Below, piece by piece: positions 4,306-6,981 of a DNA stretch of 6,981 nt. The notes under the pieces are model-generated. The model had not been told where the DNA came from, searched no databases, and was given only the letters and a program-made list of their open reading frames with translations. The DNA comes from an uncultured Prevotellaceae bacterium (lineage in GTDB: Bacteria > Bacteroidota > Bacteroidia > Bacteroidales > Muribaculaceae): NCBI GenBank assembly GCA_946055125.1, contig CAMGFF010000114.1:1-6981 (forward strand). The letters are read 5' to 3'. Numbering within the stretch: position 1 is the stretch's first letter; each line of letters starts with the position of its first letter. Both the position numbers and the translations under genes were made by a program.

Positions 4306-6564
4306 ATGAAACACTTGAAAATTTTTTTATTGGCGGCTATTGCATTGGTGAGTAATTTTCACCTGATGGCCAACGACGCTGAGATGAACCGGTTTATCGA
4401 CAATCTCATGGGAAAAATGACACTTGAGGAAAAAATCGGTCAGCTCAATCTACTTCCGGGGAATGACGTTACCACCGGAGCCGTAATGAACAGCCCCCTT
4501 GCACAGTTGATAGCAGAATGCAAGCTCGGAGCAGTGCTCAATGTAAACGGACTTGACAAGGTTAGGGAGCTGCAGGAGATTGCCGTGCACAAGAGCCGAT
4601 TAGGGATTCCTTTACTATTTGGCCTTGATGTGATTCATGGGAATGTTACAATTATGCCCATTCCATTGGCGCAGTCGTGCACATGGAATCTCAACTTGAT
4701 AGAGAGTGGCGCCGTAGTGGCAGCTAAAGAAGCAACAGCACAGGGCATTAATTGGAATTTCAGCCCAATGGTTGATGTGTCGGTGGACCCACGCTGGGGT
4801 CGTGTGGCCGAAGGTGGAGGAGAAGATGCAATGCTGTCGGGGCTTGTGGGAGCGGCCATGATTCGTGGTTATCAAGGTGACTTCAGCAATGAAAATATGC
4901 TTGCATGCCTGAAACACTTTGCCCTCTATGGAGCATCGGAGTCGGGGCGCGATTACAACACTGTTGACATGAGCCGCTTGCGAATGTGGAATCAATATAT
5001 GCAATCCTACGAAATAGCTCTATCGGCTGAGCCTGCTACAATAATGTCGTCGTTCAATGTGGTGGACTATGTGCCGGCGACAGCCAACAAGTGGCTAATC
5101 AATGATGTGTTGCGCGAAAAGTGGGGCTACAAAGGAATGCTTGTCACTGATTATGCCTCAATAAGTGAAATGACCGATCATGGAATAGGCGACTTGAAAA
5201 CGAATGCAGCCCGTGCCATGATTGCCGGTACTGATATGGACATGTGCTCCAATGCCTATTCAAAGCATCTTGCAGCATTGCACGACGAGGGGATAGTGGC
5301 TGATGCCGATATTGACCGAGCTTGTCGCAGAGTGCTCACTGCCAAATATAAATTGGGGCTTTTTAGCGACCCGTTCAGATTCTGCAACCCCAAGCGCCTG
5401 ACTACTGATATTTACACCAGCGAAAACCGCAAGGTTGCGCGTGAATTGGCTGCACAGTCGTTTGTGTTATTGAAGAATAATGACAATCTCCTTCCTTTGA
5501 GGAAACAAGGGAAAATTGCACTCATAGGACCTCTTGCCGATGCCCGGAACAACATGCCCGGCTGTTGGTCAACAGCCGACCGTCCCGAGCTATATTCCAC
5601 GCTCAGGGAGTGCATGCAAAAAGAGCTCAAGGGGAAGGCTGAATTGCTCTATTCGCAAGGCTGCAATGTATATTATTCGGCAGCGAAGCAAAGTGCAGCG
5701 GCTTACACGCGCAACATTCCTCGCGTAGACGACAAAGAGGCACGCAACGAGGCGCTGAAGATTGCCTCTTGCGCCGATGTAATTGTTTGTGCTATGGGAG
5801 AATTGGCTGAAATGAGCGGTGAGAGTGCCTCTCGCGCAGATTTATCTATGCCCGATGCACAGATGGATTTGCTTAAAGCACTTGCTTCTATAGGAAAGCC
5901 GATTGTCCTGCTCAATTTTTCAGGACGCCCTACTGTTATGTCGTGGGAGAGCGAGAATATTCAGTCGATAATGAATGTGTGGTATGGCGGGTCGGAGACG
6001 GGCGATGCCATTTGTGATGTCGTTTTTGGGAAGAAAAGTCCCTGTGGACGACTCACGATGACAATGCCCCGGAGCATCGGTCAGATTCCAATCTACTACA
6101 ACTATATGAACACAGGACGTCCGGTAGGAGAGAACCAGCAGAAATTCCACAAATATAGAAGTAATTATTACGATGAGTTCAACGACCCCCTCTATCATTT
6201 TGGATATGGGCTTACTTATTCCAATATCGAATATACCGACTTATCCATAGAAGGCGAAAACATAAGAGTGAAAATCAAGAACACGGGAGCGCGAGAAGCA
6301 ACCGAAGTGGTTCAGCTCTACGTTCACGATGTGTTTGCGTCGATTGTACGCCCGGTGAAAGAGCTGAAAGCATTTAAGCGAGTCACATTGGCTGCCGGAG
6401 AATCACAGATAGTGGAATTCCGTCTCACTCCCGAGATGCTCTCGTTCAGGGATGCCAATGGCAACAATGTGATAGAACCGGGAGATTTCGAGATAATGGT
6501 GGGGCCGTCGAGCGCCGACAAGGATTTGCTGAAAACTACTTACAAATGTAAGCAGCCGAAATAA
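4306..6564 (+). CDS. bglX: Secreted GH3 beta-glucosidase (BglX type)
   Basis: This 752-residue glycoside hydrolase family 3 enzyme should remove terminal beta-linked glucose (or a similar sugar) from oligosaccharides, with retention of configuration. Residues 1-22 are a signal peptide (KHLKIFLLAAIALVS, likely cut after LMA-22); there is no lipobox Cys, so a periplasmic location is inferred. The TIM-barrel domain (about 25-355) shows LGIPLLFGLDVIHG, DPRWGR (161-166), KHF (203-205) and VTDYASISEM with the expected nucleophile Asp282. The alpha/beta sandwich (about 380-590) carries GESASRADLSMP, where Glu506 is the likely acid/base. A fibronectin III-like domain (about 640-745) starts after FGYGLTYS. 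Domain order and length match BglX. The ATG at 4306 starts a clean signal peptide and has no Shine-Dalgarno sequence. No SusC/SusD or other sugar genes lie nearby, so it appears to be a single-gene unit. Its base composition is lower in GC than the aspS operon. GH3 membership is firm; the exact sugar and linkage cannot be read from sequence. Confidence 0.95.
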   Translation: MKHLKIFLLAAIALVSNFHLMANDAEMNRFIDNLMGKMTLEEKIGQLNLLPGNDVTTGAVMNSPLAQLIAECKLGAVLNVNGLDKVRELQEIAVHKSRLGIPLLFGLDVIHGNVTIMPIPLAQSCTWNLNLIESGAVVAAKEATAQGINWNFSPMVDVSVDPRWGRVAEGGGEDAMLSGLVGAAMIRGYQGDFSNENMLACLKHFALYGASESGRDYNTVDMSRLRMWNQYMQSYEIALSAEPATIMSSFNVVDYVPATANKWLINDVLREKWGYKGMLVTDYASISEMTDHGIGDLKTNAARAMIAGTDMDMCSNAYSKHLAALHDEGIVADADIDRACRRVLTAKYKLGLFSDPFRFCNPKRLTTDIYTSENRKVARELAAQSFVLLKNNDNLLPLRKQGKIALIGPLADARNNMPGCWSTADRPELYSTLRECMQKELKGKAELLYSQGCNVYYSAAKQSAAAYTRNIPRVDDKEARNEALKIASCADVIVCAMGELAEMSGESASRADLSMPDAQMDLLKALASIGKPIVLLNFSGRPTVMSWESENIQSIMNVWYGGSETGDAICDVVFGKKSPCGRLTMTMPRSIGQIPIYYNYMNTGRPVGENQQKFHKYRSNYYDEFNDPLYHFGYGLTYSNIEYTDLSIEGENIRVKIKNTGAREATEVVQLYVHDVFASIVRPVKELKAFKRVTLAAGESQIVEFRLTPEMLSFRDANGNNVIEPGDFEIMVGPSSADKDLLKTTYKCKQPK

Positions 6565-6571
6565 GCCTGGG

Positions 6572-6588
6572 GCGTGCCGGCGGCACGC
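6572..6588 (+). terminator. GC-rich hairpin just after the GH3 gene
   Basis: GCGTGCC (6572-6578) and GGCACGC (6582-6588) form a perfect 7-bp stem with a GGC loop, 7 nt after the GH3 stop. It is the natural place for a terminator, but no T-run follows (GATTATGG). It may instead protect the 3' end of the mRNA or assist a factor-dependent stop. The much larger palindrome at 6598-6767 begins only 10 nt further on and could also end transcription. Confidence 0.35.
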
Positions 6589-6597
6589 GATTATGGT

Positions 6598-6767
6598 AAG
6601 GGGGTGTATCAAAATGGTAAAAATAACCACTTATGTAGGTACGCACTCTGGTGCGCCAGTCCACAGTCTACTTTTGTGTCGCCTGATTATTAGGCGGTAA
6701 CGCTGGCGCAACAGGGTGCGTCCCTGCATGAGAATATCATCAAACCGAATTTTGGGCACACCCTCTT
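6598..6767. mobile_element. MITE- or REP-like nested palindromic element, about 170 bp
   Basis: The ends are imperfect inverted repeats: AAGGGGGTGTATCAAAAT (6598-6615) against the reverse complement of 6749-6767, AAGAGGGTGTGCCCAAAAT. Fifteen of 18 positions match, with one 1-nt gap. Inside, 30-bp arms at 6630-6659 and 6703-6732 match at 25 of 30 positions. The loop between them (6660-6702) holds two more small hairpins, CACAG/TTGTG (6662-6678) and CGCCT/AGGCG (6680-6696), so one strand could fold as a long stem capped by a three-way junction. There is no transposase or credible ORF, and I see no clear target-site duplication. GGGTGT...CAAAA-type ends resemble the terminal repeats of several IS families, so a non-autonomous derivative is plausible. 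A structured RNA or a dispersed REP-like palindrome are the alternatives. Confidence 0.5.
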
Positions 6768-6875
6768 GCAATAAAGGAAAGTCGCAATAGCGTGTAGTAG
6801 ATAAGCGATTGCACGCCCGCACGCTGATTTTCGTAGGCATACGAATATTTTGAACCTGTCGGGGCAGGGCAGGGG
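6768..6875. other. Gene-free spacer
   Basis: No gene is seen here. The only structure is a small perfect dyad, TTCGTA (6830-6835) and TACGAA (6840-6845), around GGCA. There is also a G-rich stretch GGGGCAGGGCAGGGG (6861-6875) directly beside the A-run that serves the minus-strand terminator. The frames that cross this stretch have no homology-like features. Confidence 0.4.
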
Positions 6876-6919
6876 AAAAAGAAAAAACTTCATTGATTAT
6901 CAGGGGATTATCAATGAAG
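6876..6919 (-). terminator. Intrinsic terminator downstream of tRNA-Val
   Basis: On the minus strand, CTTCATTGAT (6919-6910) pairs perfectly with ATCAATGAAG (6897-6888). One A-A mismatch and three more pairs (6899-6901 with 6906-6908) follow, leaving a 4-nt loop. The stem is followed directly by TTTTTTCTTTTT (6887-6876). The stem is AT-rich, but the long U-tract and its position 18 nt after the mature end of the tRNA make this a good intrinsic terminator. Confidence 0.85.
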
Positions 6920-6937
6920 CTTTGTCGTGTTGTTGCT

Positions 6938-6981
6938 TGGTGGGCGCTGACGGATTCGAACCGCCGACCCTCTGCTTGTAA
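6938..6981 (-). tRNA. tRNA-Val(UAC), 3' part, cut by the window edge
   Basis: Only the 3' part is inside the window. Read on the minus strand it begins with TTACAA of the anticodon loop: U33, anticodon UAC (34-36), A37, A38. Then come the anticodon stem 3' arm GCAGA, a 5-nt variable loop GGGTC, the T arm GGCGG-TTCGAAT-CCGTC, the acceptor arm AGCGCCC, discriminator A, and an encoded CCA (6940-6938). The UAC anticodon reads valine GUA codons, and the segment closely resembles bacterial tRNA-Val(UAC). The D arm and 5' acceptor strand lie beyond base 6981, so the 5' half cannot be checked. Other tRNA genes may precede it in the same transcript. Confidence 0.93.

Noticed and set aside
6598..6767. 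Integron attC site
   Set aside because: The folded single-strand shape is suggestive, but the core RYYYAAC/GTTRRRY sites are not at the ends and there is no integrase or cassette gene in view.
6631..6893. Minus-strand frames of 67-69 codons across the gene-free right part
   Set aside because: They cross the palindromic element and the tRNA terminator and have no start context or protein-like pattern. The palindrome explains the sequence better.

Overview
The window looks like the chromosome of a member of the Bacteroidales (phylum Bacteroidota); Muribaculaceae is plausible, but that family is only an impression from the proteins. The supporting signs are: no Shine-Dalgarno sequence in front of any start codon, A-rich start contexts, TAnnTTTG-type -7 promoter boxes, an AspRS N-terminus (MFRTKTCGEL, RKMGGMTFVDVRDRYG) of the Bacteroidetes kind, and a secreted family GH3 glycosidase. 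All four main proteins are complete and look intact.

Layout: (1) Bases 1-3950 hold a minus-strand operon read from right to left: aspS (aspartyl-tRNA synthetase), then a NIF3/YqfO-family dinuclear-metal protein overlapping it by an ATGA, then a coiled-coil C4 zinc-ribbon protein 4 nt further on. A 138-nt tail leads to a hairpin that probably ends the transcript (10-47). (2) Bases 3857-4305 are a divergent intergenic region. It carries a structured aspS leader, a candidate promoter for each direction, an A/T inverted repeat, a small degenerate tandem repeat, and a leader upstream of the GH3 gene. That leader contains a possible 31-codon ORF bracketed by a perfect 10-bp inverted repeat. (3) Bases 4306-6564 encode a secreted BglX-type beta-glucosidase on the plus strand, standing alone with no SusC/SusD or other polysaccharide-utilisation genes in view. 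(4) Bases 6565-6937 hold no gene but contain a GC hairpin, a roughly 170-bp nested palindromic element resembling a MITE or REP-like sequence, and an intrinsic terminator. (5) The right edge cuts through a minus-strand tRNA-Val(UAC), for which that terminator is placed correctly.

The operon combines an essential translation enzyme with two conserved proteins of uncertain biochemical role that are neighbours in many bacteria. The GH3 enzyme is a separate catabolic unit, visibly less GC-rich than the operon, that would release terminal glucose (or a related sugar) from oligosaccharides in the periplasm. I found no convincing new defence or mobile system. The most interesting unexplained structures are the GH3 leader (4156-4305) and the palindromic element (6598-6767).
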